Shown here: positions 37,525 to 47,628 of the stretch, piece after piece
Layout: each line of letters starts with the position of its first letter
Position numbering within the stretch: position 1 is the first letter of the stretch
NCBI RefSeq assembly: GCF_019511375.1
Contig: NZ_JAEUAO010000005.1
Coordinates: forward strand, 1 to 64,000
Direction of reading: 5' to 3'
Origin: Rhizobium herbae
Lineage (GTDB): Bacteria; Pseudomonadota; Alphaproteobacteria; Rhizobiales; Rhizobiaceae
DNA: 64,000 nt
Position numbers and translations under genes: made by a program
Notes under the pieces: model-generated
The model's database searches: none
Seen by the model: the letters and a program-made list of their open reading frames with translations, nothing else
What the model was told of the DNA's origin: nothing

Positions 37525-38256
37525 ATGCCCATCAAGAATGCCATGGTGCTTGCCGCGGGGCTTGGCACCCGGCTGCGCCCCATCACCAATACGATTCCCA
37601 AACCGCTCGTGCGCATCGCGGGAAAACCGATGATCGACTATGTGCTCGATGCGATCGAAGGCGCGGGGGTGGAGACGGCCGCCGTCAATGTCCATCATCT
37701 CGCCGACCAGATGGAAGCGCATCTGAAAGGAAGATGCCGGCCGAGAATCGTCATTTCCGATGAGCGGGCATCGCTGATGAATTCCGGCGGCGGCCTTGCC
37801 AAGGGCTTGAAACTGCTTCCCGACGGCCCGGTGCTGGTCATGAATGCCGATCTCTTCTGGGTCGGCGAAAAGCCGGGCGTGCCTTCCAATCTCCAACGGC
37901 TTGCATCGTTCTTCGACGCGCAGACCATGGACATGGCGCTGCTGTGCGTGCGCAACGAAGACACGACCGGGCATAACGGCAAGCTGGATTTCTCGCTGGG
38001 TCCGCAGGGCCGTCTTTGCCGCTACCGGGAAGGCATGGAAAACCCGGTCGTCTATGCGGGCGCGATGGCCCTGCACAGCCGGCTTTTCGCCGACGCCCCG
38101 GAGGAGCCCTTCAATCTCAACATCTATTTCGACAGGGCGGTCGAGAGAGGCAGGCTGTTCGGCATCGTGCTGGAAGGCCATTGGCTGACCGTTGGAACGC
38201 CGGAAGCGATCGGCGAGGCAGAGGAGGCGATCCGCCGCTTCCAGACGGGAGCGTGA
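37525..38256 (+). CDS. murU: MurNAc-1-phosphate uridylyltransferase MurU
   Basis: A 243-residue nucleotidyltransferase with the GlmU/RmlA signature LAAGLGTRLRPITNTIPKPL at the N-terminus and NADLFW near residue 108. With the kinase domain of the preceding gene it would convert MurNAc to UDP-MurNAc, bypassing MurA, a route that lowers sensitivity to fosfomycin in Pseudomonas and Caulobacter. ATG 37525 matches the family start; GTG 37507, with AGGAA at 37498-37502, is a real alternative. The stop is a few bases before addB. Confidence 0.9.
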   Translation: MPIKNAMVLAAGLGTRLRPITNTIPKPLVRIAGKPMIDYVLDAIEGAGVETAAVNVHHLADQMEAHLKGRCRPRIVISDERASLMNSGGGLAKGLKLLPDGPVLVMNADLFWVGEKPGVPSNLQRLASFFDAQTMDMALLCVRNEDTTGHNGKLDFSLGPQGRLCRYREGMENPVVYAGAMALHSRLFADAPEEPFNLNIYFDRAVERGRLFGIVLEGHWLTVGTPEAIGEAEEAIRRFQTGA

Positions 38257-38263
38257 GGGCGTG

Positions 38264-41200
38264 GTGAATACCGTTCCTAACGTCTTCACCATTCCACCGG
38301 GTCTTCCCTTCCTGAAGACACTGGTCGAAAAACTGTGCTCGGGTGAACTGGTGCCCGGTTTCCGCTATGCGCAGGCCGATCCGCTTGCCCTTGCCGGCAT
38401 CACGATCTTCGTGCCGACCCGCCGCTCGGCGCGCGTCTTGCGCTCGGAACTGGTCGATTGCCTCGGCGGCCGCTCGGCGATCCTGCCGATGATCCGGGCG
38501 CTGGGCGAAACCGACGACGACAGCGGGTTCTTCGATGCGGAAATCCCCGCAATCCTTGATCTCGCCCCGCCCTTGCCCAACACAGCCCGGCTGATCGAGC
38601 TTGGCCGCCTCGTTCTCGCCTGGCGCAACCAGCTGCCGAAGGCCGTGGTGGACGTGCATGCGGAAAGCCCGCTGATTGCACCCGCCAGCCCTGCCGACGC
38701 GATCTGGCTCGCCCGTGATCTCGCCGAGATCATCGACGCGATGGAGACGGAAGAGCTGGATTGGGACGCGCTCGACAATCTCGACGCGAACGATCATGCG
38801 CTGTGGTGGCAACTGACCCTCGAATTCCTCAGGATCGCCCGCACCTACTGGCCGGCGCGGCTGGAGGAGCTCAAGCAATCCTCGCCGGCCCGGCACCGCA
38901 ACGCCATCCTCGAAGCCGAGACGCAACGCATCGCCGCCGGCAAGGTTACCGGGCCGATCATCATTGCCGGATCCACCGGCTCCATCCCCGCGACGGCCAA
39001 GCTGATCGCCGCGGTGCAGAAGCTGCCGAACGGCACGATCGTGCTGCCCGGTCTCGACCGGACGATGAGTGATGCCGAGTGGGCGACGATCGCCCCGGAA
39101 ACAGCGAAATTCGCCGCTGATCCGGGAAGCCGCAGCCATCCGCAATACGGCTTCTTTCGGCTCTTGAAGCGCATGGGCATCAATCGCCATGACGTCGTGT
39201 CGCTCGGCACGGCAGACGCAGACCTCGACTATCGTGCGGAACTCCTATCCCACGCACTGTTGCCGGTGCAGGCCACGAGCGGCTGGACAGCTTTGCGTGC
39301 CGCCGTCGATCAGCACCGGCTGACGGCAGCCTTTGCCGATGTGGCGCTGATCGAAACCGCCAATGAGCGCGAGGAGGCGACAGCTATCGCCGTTGCCCTT
39401 CGGCTCGCCCTGCACGGCAGTGAGGAAAGCCAGGCCGCGCTGATCACGCCCGATCGCAACCTGGCCCGCCGGGTGACGGCAGAACTGCTGCGTTTCGGCA
39501 TCGAGGCCGATGATTCGGCCGGTACGCCACTTTCGGCCACCGGCCCCGGCGGCCTGGCGCGGCTGCTTCTCGAAGCCGCGCTGCGTCCAGGCGATCCCGT
39601 CTCGATCACAGCGCTGCTGAAGCATCCACTGGCGCGCTTCGGCCTGCCGGCTGAGGTGATGGATGCAGCGGCGGAAGTGCTGGAACTGATGGCGCTGCGC
39701 GGTGGCACCGGCAGCGCCGATATCTCCGAGCTCGAGGTGCTTCTCGATGAGGCGCTGCAGCACGAGGCCGGCAAAAAACATCTGCCGGAATGGCGAGGCC
39801 GGATTGATGACGCCGCGATCGCGCAGGCGCGCGACCTTGCCCGGCGCATTGCGGCCGCGACGGAGCCTCTGGCTGGCACGCTGGTTCGCCACCACAGAAG
39901 CGGGCGCGGCCTGACGACGGCCCTGACGCTTGCCGACTGGGCGGAAAAAACCGGCCTGGCGCTGGAAGCAGTCGCCGTCGACGAACACGGCAGCCTTGCC
40001 GGCCTGTGGTCGGGTGAGGCGGGCGAAGCCTTGGCTACGCTTCTGCGCTCCATCATCGACACGGATGGTCAGCTGACGGCCGATGGGCCACAATGGAGCG
40101 ACATCATGGAGGCGCTCTCAACGAGCGAGGCGATCAAGCCACGGTCCATGCGCCATCCCCGCGTGTTCATTTTCGGGGCGCTGGAATCACGCCTGCAAAG
40201 CGTCGACCTCGTCGTTCTCGGCGGCATGAACGAGGGCACGTGGCCCGGACAGACGTCCAACGATCCCTTCCTGTCGCGCACGATGAAAACATCCATCGGC
40301 CTGGAGCCGCCGGAGCGGCGCATCGGCCAGCTCGCCCATGATTTCCAGATGGCCTGCGGCACCCGCAAGCTGATCCTGACGCGGGCGATGCGCAAGGGTG
40401 CCACGCCGACCGTCGCCTCCCGCTGGCTGCAGCGGCTTCTCGCCGTCGGCGGTCATGACTTCGCAGCGAAACTGCGCGAGAACGGCGAGGATTACCATCA
40501 TTGGGCGGGCGTGCTCGACCAGGGCGTCACGCAACCGCTGGCGAGCCGCCCTGAGCCGAAGCCTGCGCCGGAACAGCAGCCTCGCAGCTATTCCTTCAGC
40601 GAAGTCACCCGCCTCAGGCGTGATCCCTATGCGATCTATGCCAAACGAATCCTGCGGCTGCAGCCGATCGATCCCTTCAACCGTGACCCGGGTGCCGCCG
40701 AGCGCGGCACGCTCTATCACAAGATCGTCGAGCGTTTCGTCCGCGCCAACCTCGATCCAGCCTCGCCCGAAGCGGCCCAGGAAATGAGCCGGCTGATCAA
40801 CGCGGCCTTCGACGAACAGGCCCTGCCCGCCCATATCGACATCGTATGGCGGCCGCGCTTTGCCGCCGTCGGCAAGGCGTTCATCGATTGGGAAATCGCC
40901 CGGCATGCCGATATCCGCAAGTCCTACACCGAACTCTATGCCTCGATGGAAATCGGCGTCCAGGATATCAAGTTGACCGGCATCGCCGACCGTATCGACA
41001 TTCTCGGCGATGGCAGCGCCGTGCTGATCGACTACAAGACCGGTTCCAGCCCATCGGTCAACGAGGCGCGGGCGCTGCTCGATCCGCAGCTGGCGCTGGA
41101 GGCCGCCTGCTTGAAGGCCGGCGCCTTCAGGCAGGCGGGATCACGGCATCCGCAATCGCTCGTCTATGTCCGCCTGAAACCCGGCGAACGATTTGCCGTG

Positions 41201-41446
41201 CAGGAAGTCAACAACGAACACGCCAAGGCGCGCGCCAATGTCCAGACCAAGTCGGCAGAACAGCTGGCCGACGATTCGCTGAAGGAACTGACCGGGCTCC
41301 TCACCGCCCTGATGAACGGCAAGTACGGCTTTGCCTCCCGAGTGATCGTGCAGAAAGAGCGCGATTATGGCGGCGAGTACGATCATCTTGCCCGTGTGGC
41401 CGAATGGGCGACCGCGGAAGACGAGGAGGATGGCAATGAGGGATGA
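38264..41446 (+). CDS. addB: Double-strand break repair protein AddB
   Basis: A 1060-residue AddB of the alphaproteobacterial type, the second subunit of the AddAB helicase-nuclease that resects double-strand breaks for RecA (the counterpart of RecBCD). The C-terminal PD-(D/E)xK nuclease has GIADRIDILGDGSAVLIDYKTG with its catalytic Asp and Lys. The N-terminal helicase-like region lacks a strong Walker A, as is common for AddB. The start is GTG 38264, with GAGG at 38255-38258; a second GTG at 38261 is less well spaced. Confidence 0.94.
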   Translation: MNTVPNVFTIPPGLPFLKTLVEKLCSGELVPGFRYAQADPLALAGITIFVPTRRSARVLRSELVDCLGGRSAILPMIRALGETDDDSGFFDAEIPAILDLAPPLPNTARLIELGRLVLAWRNQLPKAVVDVHAESPLIAPASPADAIWLARDLAEIIDAMETEELDWDALDNLDANDHALWWQLTLEFLRIARTYWPARLEELKQSSPARHRNAILEAETQRIAAGKVTGPIIIAGSTGSIPATAKLIAAVQKLPNGTIVLPGLDRTMSDAEWATIAPETAKFAADPGSRSHPQYGFFRLLKRMGINRHDVVSLGTADADLDYRAELLSHALLPVQATSGWTALRAAVDQHRLTAAFADVALIETANEREEATAIAVALRLALHGSEESQAALITPDRNLARRVTAELLRFGIEADDSAGTPLSATGPGGLARLLLEAALRPGDPVSITALLKHPLARFGLPAEVMDAAAEVLELMALRGGTGSADISELEVLLDEALQHEAGKKHLPEWRGRIDDAAIAQARDLARRIAAATEPLAGTLVRHHRSGRGLTTALTLADWAEKTGLALEAVAVDEHGSLAGLWSGEAGEALATLLRSIIDTDGQLTADGPQWSDIMEALSTSEAIKPRSMRHPRVFIFGALESRLQSVDLVVLGGMNEGTWPGQTSNDPFLSRTMKTSIGLEPPERRIGQLAHDFQMACGTRKLILTRAMRKGATPTVASRWLQRLLAVGGHDFAAKLRENGEDYHHWAGVLDQGVTQPLASRPEPKPAPEQQPRSYSFSEVTRLRRDPYAIYAKRILRLQPIDPFNRDPGAAERGTLYHKIVERFVRANLDPASPEAAQEMSRLINAAFDEQALPAHIDIVWRPRFAAVGKAFIDWEIARHADIRKSYTELYASMEIGVQDIKLTGIADRIDILGDGSAVLIDYKTGSSPSVNEARALLDPQLALEAACLKAGAFRQAGSRHPQSLVYVRLKPGERFAVQEVNNEHAKARANVQTKSAEQLADDSLKELTGLLTALMNGKYGFASRVIVQKERDYGGEYDHLARVAEWATAEDEEDGNEG

Positions 41447-44400
41447 TCATTTCGGTCCTCTCGAACCCTCGCCTCAGGCCTGGCTCGACTGGACATCGGC
41501 CAAGCAGGCGCTCGCCTCTGATCCGGCCCGCTCCGCCTGGGTGGCAGCAAATGCCGGCTCGGGCAAGACGCATGTGCTGACGCAGCGTGTTATCCGGCTT
41601 CTGTTGTCCGGCTGCCGACCGTCTGCCATTCTCTGCCTGACCTACACGAAGGCTGCCGCGTCGGAAATGTCCAACCGCGTCTTCGAACGATTGGCCGAGT
41701 GGGTGACGCTCGACGACGACGCGCTCGACGAGCGCATCGCAGCAATCGAGGGTGAAAAACCTGATCTCTTGAAACGCCAGGAAGCGCGGCGCCTGTTTGC
41801 CCGGGCGCTGGAGACGCCGGGCGGGCTGAAGATCCAGACGATCCACGCCTTCTGCGAGGCGCTGCTGCACCAGTTTCCGCTGGAAGCCAATGTCGCCGGG
41901 CATTTCTCGGTCCTGGACGACCGGGCATCGGCGACGCTGCTCGCCGATGCGCGACGCGCGCTTTTGACCGCCACGGCAACCGAGGACGACCGCGAGCTGA
42001 CGGAAGCTTTTGCAACGGTTCTCGATCTTGCCGACGATACCGGACTTGAAAAGCTGCTGTCGGCGATAGTCGCCAACCGCGCGGCAATCCAGGTATTTCT
42101 GGAGGATGCCGCTCTCAAGGGCGGCATCGACCCGGCGCTTCGTGCAGCACTCGATATCGCTCCGGACGAGACATCGGAAACGGCGATAGCCGGATTCTGG
42201 CCCTTGAAGGGTCTGAACGGCGCAGCGCTTGAGCGTTACATCGGCATCGCGCTTTCGGCCGGTGGGGCGAAGGCTGCGGAGTTCGCCGAAGGCTTGCGCG
42301 CCGTTGCAAAACTTGCCGATCCGCTACAGCGCTTCAACGCGCTCAGGGACCTGTTCTATACCCAGGGCGGCAAGTTGCGGGCAGAATCGGCCTTTCTGTC
42401 AAAACCGATCCGCGACAAGGCGCCAGATCTTGAACCGCTGATCCTTGCCGCGCGCGAACACGTCGCCGCGTCCATGGACCGCGTCAGCCTCCTTGAAATG
42501 TTCGAGGCGACGAATGCCGCCCTCACCCTCGCAGACCGGTTGAACGCCGACTACGAGGATATCAAGAAAAGCCGCAGCCAGCTCGATTTCGACGACCTGA
42601 TCAACCGCACGGCGGCGATGCTGTCGCGCGGCGATGTCAGCGCGTGGGTGCACTACAAGCTCGATCAGGGCATCGACCACATTCTCGTCGATGAGGCGCA
42701 GGACACCAGCCCCGTGCAGTGGACCATCATCCAGTCGCTGGCGAAGGACTTTTTCTCCGGCGAAACAGCCCGCAGTGACAACCGCACGATGTTTGCCGTC
42801 GGCGACGAGAAGCAATCGATCTACTCCTTCCAGGGAGCCCGACCGGAGCGCTTCTCGGAAGAGAGCATCGAGACGGAGAAGCGCGTCCGTGACAGCGGCC
42901 GGGCCTTCAGCCCGATCCGGCTGCAGCTTTCCTTCCGCTCGACCGAGGATGTCCTGTCTGCCGTCGATACGGTCTTCGCAAATCCGCTGCACGCGCGGGG
43001 CCTCAGCGCCCGGCGCGATGCCGTCGTGCATGCGTCCAATCGCATCGGTCATCCCGGCCTGGTCGAAGTGTGGGATGCGATCGCACCAGCCGACAGCGTT
43101 CAAGAGGATGACTGGACCGCAGCCTTTGATGCGACGCCTGAGGATGCGCCGGCTAATATTCTTGCTCAACGCATCGCCGCCGTGCTTGCTGACTGGATCG
43201 GCACGGAAACGGTGATCGAAAAGGGTGTCAAGCGGCCGATGCAGCCGGGCGACGTCATCGTTCTCGTGCGCAAGCGCGATGCCTTCGTCAACGCGCTCAC
43301 GCGCGCCTTGAAGACGCGCCGCAACATCCCGGTTGCCGGCGCCGACCGGCTGGTTCTCACCGACCATATCGCCGTGCAGGATCTGATGGCGCTCGGACGC
43401 TTCGTGCTCCTGCCGCAGGACGACCTTTCGCTCGCCGCCGTGCTCAAAAGCCCGTTGTTCAATCTGAGCGAAGACGACGTCCGGGATCTGGCAGTCGATC
43501 GCCCCCTCTCGGTCAGCGTCTGGCAACGGCTGCAGGAATGCGGCGGCGGCGAGGCGAGCCGCTACAATGCGCCTTTGCAAAAGCTGCAGCGATACAGGGC
43601 ATTGTCGCGTGTCCTGCCTGTCCACGATTTCTACGCTCGTATCCTCGGCCATGACGGCGGCCGCGCCGCGTTCCTCGGCCGGCTCGGAACCGAGGTCAGC
43701 GACATCCTCGATGAATTCCTGACCTTTGCGCTCGATCACGAGAAAAACGGGCTGCCGGGCCTGCAGGCCTTCATTTCGGGTCTCGAAATGGAAGCGCCGA
43801 CGGTCAAGCGCGAGCAGGACAAGGAACGCAACGAAGTGCGCATCATGACCGTGCATGCCGCCAAGGGGCTGGAGGCGCCGGTGGTGTTCCTGGTCGATGG
43901 TGGCGGCAAGGCCTTCAATTCGCAGCATGTCTCCGGCCTTCGGCTGATCCAGCCGGACAATCACAAGACTGACAGTCTGCTTCCCGTCTGGCGGCCCCCG
44001 GGTGCCGCGTCCAACAGCTTGATCGATGCGGATACCGCCCGGCTGAAGATCGCGGCCGAAGAGGAATATCGCCGGCTACTCTATGTCGGCATGACGCGTG
44101 CCGCCGACCGGCTGATCGTCTGTGGCTATCAGGGCAAGCGGGCCAATCCCGAAAGCTGGCACGCCATGGTCACGACCAGCCTGTCTGGCGACGAACGCGG
44201 CCGCAGCACGCCCCGAACCTTCACCGCAGGCAATCAGGAATGGACGGGCTATTCGTGGCAAACGTCCTCTGTCACGCGCGACCTGAAGATGCAGGATGCC
44301 GGCAAGGAAGCGGCCGCCGCCCGCCCGGCAGGTTTGCCGGCCATGCTTCTGCAGCCCCTGCCGCCGCAGCGACATCTACCCCGTCCATTGAGCCCTTCCG

Positions 44401-45002
44401 GTGCGGGCGCCGTTATTGACGAGGACGATTCCGGCACCATTGTCGGTTCGGCGCTGTTCTCGCAAAAAGACGCGCCAAACCGGTCGCTGCTGCGCGGCGC
44501 GATCCTGCACCGGTTCCTGCAGGTGTTGCCGTCGATCGCGCCCGCGGAACGGCCGGCCGCCGCCGATCGCTATCTCGCTCGCTCCGTGCCCCGCTGGTCC
44601 GCAAGCGAGCGGCAGGCGCTGACGGCTTCGGTGCTCAGCGTGATCGAGCATCCGCAACTCGCCGCACTGTTTTCAGACACGAGCCGCGCCGAAGTGTCGG
44701 TGATGGGGACGTTGAAGCTCGGTACGCGCGATTTCGCCGTCTCAGGCCGCATCGATCGGCTCGCAGTCTCCGGCAGGACCGTCATCCTGGCCGATTTCAA
44801 GACCAACCGGGAAGTTCCCGCTTCACCGGAAGACGTCCCCTTCGTGTACAAGGCGCAGCTGGCGATCTACCGCGCGCTTCTCGCACCGCTTTATCCCGAT
44901 CACGTCTTCCAATGCGCGCTGATCTATACGGAAGGCCCGGCGGTGCTGACCTTGCCTCAGGAGATGCTGGACAGGAGCCTTGTGGAGCTCTCGAAGAAGT
45001 GA
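41436..45002 (+). CDS. addA: Double-strand break repair helicase AddA
   Basis: An 1188-residue UvrD-family helicase-nuclease. Walker A AANAGSGKTHVLTQRV (38-45), HILVDEAQDTSPVQW, FAVGDEKQSIYSFQGA and YVGMTRAADRL mark the helicase core; a C-terminal PD-(D/E)xK nuclease (ADFKTNREVP) completes it. ATG 41436 has GAGGAGG six bases upstream; ATG 41430 abuts that site. It overlaps the end of addB by 11 bases. Together they form the AddAB complex. Confidence 0.95.
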   Translation: MRDDHFGPLEPSPQAWLDWTSAKQALASDPARSAWVAANAGSGKTHVLTQRVIRLLLSGCRPSAILCLTYTKAAASEMSNRVFERLAEWVTLDDDALDERIAAIEGEKPDLLKRQEARRLFARALETPGGLKIQTIHAFCEALLHQFPLEANVAGHFSVLDDRASATLLADARRALLTATATEDDRELTEAFATVLDLADDTGLEKLLSAIVANRAAIQVFLEDAALKGGIDPALRAALDIAPDETSETAIAGFWPLKGLNGAALERYIGIALSAGGAKAAEFAEGLRAVAKLADPLQRFNALRDLFYTQGGKLRAESAFLSKPIRDKAPDLEPLILAAREHVAASMDRVSLLEMFEATNAALTLADRLNADYEDIKKSRSQLDFDDLINRTAAMLSRGDVSAWVHYKLDQGIDHILVDEAQDTSPVQWTIIQSLAKDFFSGETARSDNRTMFAVGDEKQSIYSFQGARPERFSEESIETEKRVRDSGRAFSPIRLQLSFRSTEDVLSAVDTVFANPLHARGLSARRDAVVHASNRIGHPGLVEVWDAIAPADSVQEDDWTAAFDATPEDAPANILAQRIAAVLADWIGTETVIEKGVKRPMQPGDVIVLVRKRDAFVNALTRALKTRRNIPVAGADRLVLTDHIAVQDLMALGRFVLLPQDDLSLAAVLKSPLFNLSEDDVRDLAVDRPLSVSVWQRLQECGGGEASRYNAPLQKLQRYRALSRVLPVHDFYARILGHDGGRAAFLGRLGTEVSDILDEFLTFALDHEKNGLPGLQAFISGLEMEAPTVKREQDKERNEVRIMTVHAAKGLEAPVVFLVDGGGKAFNSQHVSGLRLIQPDNHKTDSLLPVWRPPGAASNSLIDADTARLKIAAEEEYRRLLYVGMTRAADRLIVCGYQGKRANPESWHAMVTTSLSGDERGRSTPRTFTAGNQEWTGYSWQTSSVTRDLKMQDAGKEAAAARPAGLPAMLLQPLPPQRHLPRPLSPSGAGAVIDEDDSGTIVGSALFSQKDAPNRSLLRGAILHRFLQVLPSIAPAERPAAADRYLARSVPRWSASERQALTASVLSVIEHPQLAALFSDTSRAEVSVMGTLKLGTRDFAVSGRIDRLAVSGRTVILADFKTNREVPASPEDVPFVYKAQLAIYRALLAPLYPDHVFQCALIYTEGPAVLTLPQEMLDRSLVELSKK

Positions 45003-45089
45003 GATACCGAATATTGAAAAAGATGCGTTCCGCTATCACATCTTGACCAACCGTTCGAAGAACGCCGATTTCGAAACAAGGAGCAGCCT

Positions 45090-45413
45090 ATGGCTACCGT
45101 AAAAGTCGATACCTCCAATTTTCAGGATGAAGTGCTGAATGCCGCCGAGCCGGTCATCGTGGATTTCTGGGCCGAATGGTGCGGCCCGTGCAAGATGATC
45201 GCCCCAAGTCTCGAAGAACTTTCCGTTGAACTCGCCGGCAAGGTAAAGGTCGCCAAGGTCAACATCGACGAAAACCCGGAAATCGCCGCCCAGTACGGCG
45301 TGCGCTCCATTCCGACGCTTGCCATGTTCAAGGCCGGCGAAGTCTCCGACATCAAGGTAGGCGCCGCTCCGAAAACCGCGCTGTCGTCCTGGATTTCCAA
45401 CGCAGCCGCTTAA
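45090..45413 (+). CDS. trxA: Thioredoxin 1
   Basis: A 107-residue thioredoxin with the active site WCGPC (W30, C31, C34) and cis-Pro in SIPTL. AAGGAGCAG precedes the ATG. It reduces disulfides in cytosolic proteins including ribonucleotide reductase. It follows addA by 87 bases and is closed by a strong terminator. Confidence 0.97.
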   Translation: MATVKVDTSNFQDEVLNAAEPVIVDFWAEWCGPCKMIAPSLEELSVELAGKVKVAKVNIDENPEIAAQYGVRSIPTLAMFKAGEVSDIKVGAAPKTALSSWISNAAA

Positions 45414-45437
45414 GCCCTGGTGTTGGCATGCACTTGA

Positions 45438-45464
45438 AGAGCCCGGGAAACCGGGCTTTTTTTG
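45438..45464 (+). terminator. Rho-independent terminator of trxA
   Basis: Stem AGCCCGG / CCGGGCT (45440-45446 and 45451-45457) with a GAAA tetraloop and a T run, 25 bases after the trxA stop. It lies between convergent genes. Confidence 0.93.
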
Positions 45465-45493
45465 CGGGCTGTGCGACGGGTGCCGCGGGTGTT

Positions 45494-46126
45494 CTACCCC
45501 GTCACACCGTCGTGGCGCGGGACATCCAGCAGCGGGACGTGGGGGGCTGCCGTCCTTGGCAGCACACCCGTCAGGCGTGGATCGTCATGGACCTCGACCA
45601 TCAGGGCATAGGGCGTGAACCCCGATCTCTGGTAAAACGCGAGGGCAGCCGGATGATCGAAGTGGCACGTGTGGAGCCAGAAACGATCAATCGGCCGCGC
45701 CCAGGCTTTGGCGATAGCCTCGTTCATGAGACAGCGGCCGACACCCTTGCCAATTGCCTCCCTGGCCAGGCCGAAAAAGACAAGCTCGCATTCGCCAGGC
45801 ACGCGAAAATCAAGCTCGAGCAGGCCGATCTGCCGTTCCCCGTCCGTTAGCGCATACACCTCGACGGCAGGATCGGAGAGGATTGCCCGCAGGGAATCAT
45901 CGCCCATCTCAAGGCGAGATACCCACATCCAGTCCTCGCCGATCAGCCGAAACAGAACCCGATAGTCTTCCAGATCCGAGGAGGTAAGCCGCACCAGCTC
46001 CAGAGGCATGTCGGCAGCCATAACCTTTTCCGGCGGCTGGCGCATCTCAAGGAAGGTGACCGCGTTGGCGATCTTGCCCGGCGGGACCGGCGAATAGCCC
46101 ATCGGCAATTCAGCATTGGTGTTCAT
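45494..46126 (-). CDS. GNAT family N-acetyltransferase
   Basis: A 210-residue GNAT protein. The N-terminal 35 residues (MGYSPVPPGKIANAVTFLEM) form a tail before the fold, and the acetyl-CoA loop is REAIGKGVGRCLMNEAIA, followed by PAALAFYQRSGFTPYAL. The acceptor is unknown. It sits downstream of folC on the same strand with a 47-base gap, so co-transcription with the trp-acc-folC run is possible, and it converges with trxA. Confidence 0.85.
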   Translation of the reverse strand: MNTNAELPMGYSPVPPGKIANAVTFLEMRQPPEKVMAADMPLELVRLTSSDLEDYRVLFRLIGEDWMWVSRLEMGDDSLRAILSDPAVEVYALTDGERQIGLLELDFRVPGECELVFFGLAREAIGKGVGRCLMNEAIAKAWARPIDRFWLHTCHFDHPAALAFYQRSGFTPYALMVEVHDDPRLTGVLPRTAAPHVPLLDVPRHDGVTG

Positions 46127-46173
46127 TCGCTTGCCTTTTTTGCAGGCCGAAGAGACTTCGTGGCCATCGGAAA

Positions 46174-47520
46174 TCAGCGTGGCGGCGTGCCGTTGTCGGC
46201 AAGGACATCGCCGACCAGATAGAGTGAACCGCCAATCAGGATACGCGGCGATGCCGGATCGTCGGAAAACAGCTCGCTGATGGTCGCCAAGGCCTGCGCC
46301 ACCGTATCGAGCGGTGTCGCATCGAAACCGGCCTCGCCGGCGTCGCCGGCCAGCGCCACAGCGTCAATCCCCGCATCCGAACCCCGAATCGGCACGGTGA
46401 ACACCTGTTCGGCCAACCCGCGGAACGCCTTGAAATAACCGACCGGATCCTTGGTGTTGATCATGCCGATGATCAGGAATAGCGGTCGTGGGTCGCGCTC
46501 CTCGAGATTGGCCATGGTTTCGGCGATGACTTGGCCCGCCCCCGGATTGTGCCCGCCATCGACCCAGATCTCCGCGCGCTGCGGCGCCATCGAAACGAGC
46601 TTGCCTTCCGTCAGCCGCTGGAGCCGGCCCGGCCATTCTACAGTCGTCAGTCCGGTTTCGATCGCGTCTTCCGTCGGATCAAACCCGGCGGCCCGGCACG
46701 CGCGGATCGCGGCGGCGGCGTTGGCGTGCTGATGGCGGCCGGGCAGGCGCGGCAGCGGCAGGTCCGCCAGCCCGACCTCGTCCTGGTAGATCAGCCGCCC
46801 GTATTCCTCATGCGCCATGAAATCCTGGCCGTAGACAGAGACCGGGCATTTGAGGCGCCCGGCCGTCGCCACGAGGAGATCGCGCGCGGCGTCTTCCTCC
46901 TGGTGCCCGATCACCACCGGGCAACCGCGTTTCATGATACCCGCCTTCTCCGCGGCGATCAGTTCGACCCGGTCGCCGAGATAGGCCTGATGGTCGAGCG
47001 AGATCGGCATGATGACGGAAACGGCCGGTGCCTTGATGACGTTGGTCGCATCGAAGCGACCGCCAAGGCCGACCTCGATGATCGCCACATCCGCGGGGTG
47101 TTCGGCAAAGAGCAGGAAGGTGACGGCCGTCAGAATCTCGAAAACGGTGATCTTCCGCCCGCCATTCGCTGCGGCCACGCGGCGGACCGCGTCTGCCAGC
47201 ACCGTATCGTTCACCAGCGCGCCGCGTCCGCCCTTCTTGCCGATACGGTAGCGCTCGTGCCAGTTGACGAGATGCGGCGAGGTATGGACGTGGACGCTCA
47301 GACCGGCGGCTTCGAGAATGGCACGCGAAAAGGCCGTCACCGACCCCTTGCCGTTGGTGCCGGCGACATGAATGACCGGCGGCAGCCTGTCCTGCGGGTT
47401 GCCAAGCGCGTCGAGCAGCCGCGTGATCCGGTCGAGCGACAGGTCGAAGCCCTTGGGATGAAGGGCCAGCAGCTTGTCGATCTCCTGCCCCGCCTCGCTG
47501 ACATGCGCTGTCGTCATCAT
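46174..47520 (-). CDS. folC: Dihydrofolate/folylpolyglutamate synthase
   Basis: A 448-residue bifunctional FolC that forms dihydrofolate and adds glutamate tails. The nucleotide loop VAGTNGKGSV, the motif HTSPHLVNWHERYRI and the C-terminal DGGHNPGAGQVI are intact. It lies 108 bases after accD in the order trpF-trpB-trpA-accD-folC seen in many alphaproteobacteria. ATG 47520 or the next codon can start it. Confidence 0.95.
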   Translation of the reverse strand: MMTTAHVSEAGQEIDKLLALHPKGFDLSLDRITRLLDALGNPQDRLPPVIHVAGTNGKGSVTAFSRAILEAAGLSVHVHTSPHLVNWHERYRIGKKGGRGALVNDTVLADAVRRVAAANGGRKITVFEILTAVTFLLFAEHPADVAIIEVGLGGRFDATNVIKAPAVSVIMPISLDHQAYLGDRVELIAAEKAGIMKRGCPVVIGHQEEDAARDLLVATAGRLKCPVSVYGQDFMAHEEYGRLIYQDEVGLADLPLPRLPGRHQHANAAAAIRACRAAGFDPTEDAIETGLTTVEWPGRLQRLTEGKLVSMAPQRAEIWVDGGHNPGAGQVIAETMANLEERDPRPLFLIIGMINTKDPVGYFKAFRGLAEQVFTVPIRGSDAGIDAVALAGDAGEAGFDATPLDTVAQALATISELFSDDPASPRILIGGSLYLVGDVLADNGTPPR

Positions 47521-47628
47521 CGCTCCTGCAAACCGCCGTTGGAGCGCTGCACGCCATCGAGCGAGCCGAGAACGCTACAAACTCAAATTCTCAACATCCG
47601 CCTGCGTCAGAGGCGAACGCAGGCCGCC

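Noticed and set aside
42399..43964. Minus-strand frame of 521 codons opposite addA
   Set aside because: Antisense shadow of a gene with intact helicase motifs.
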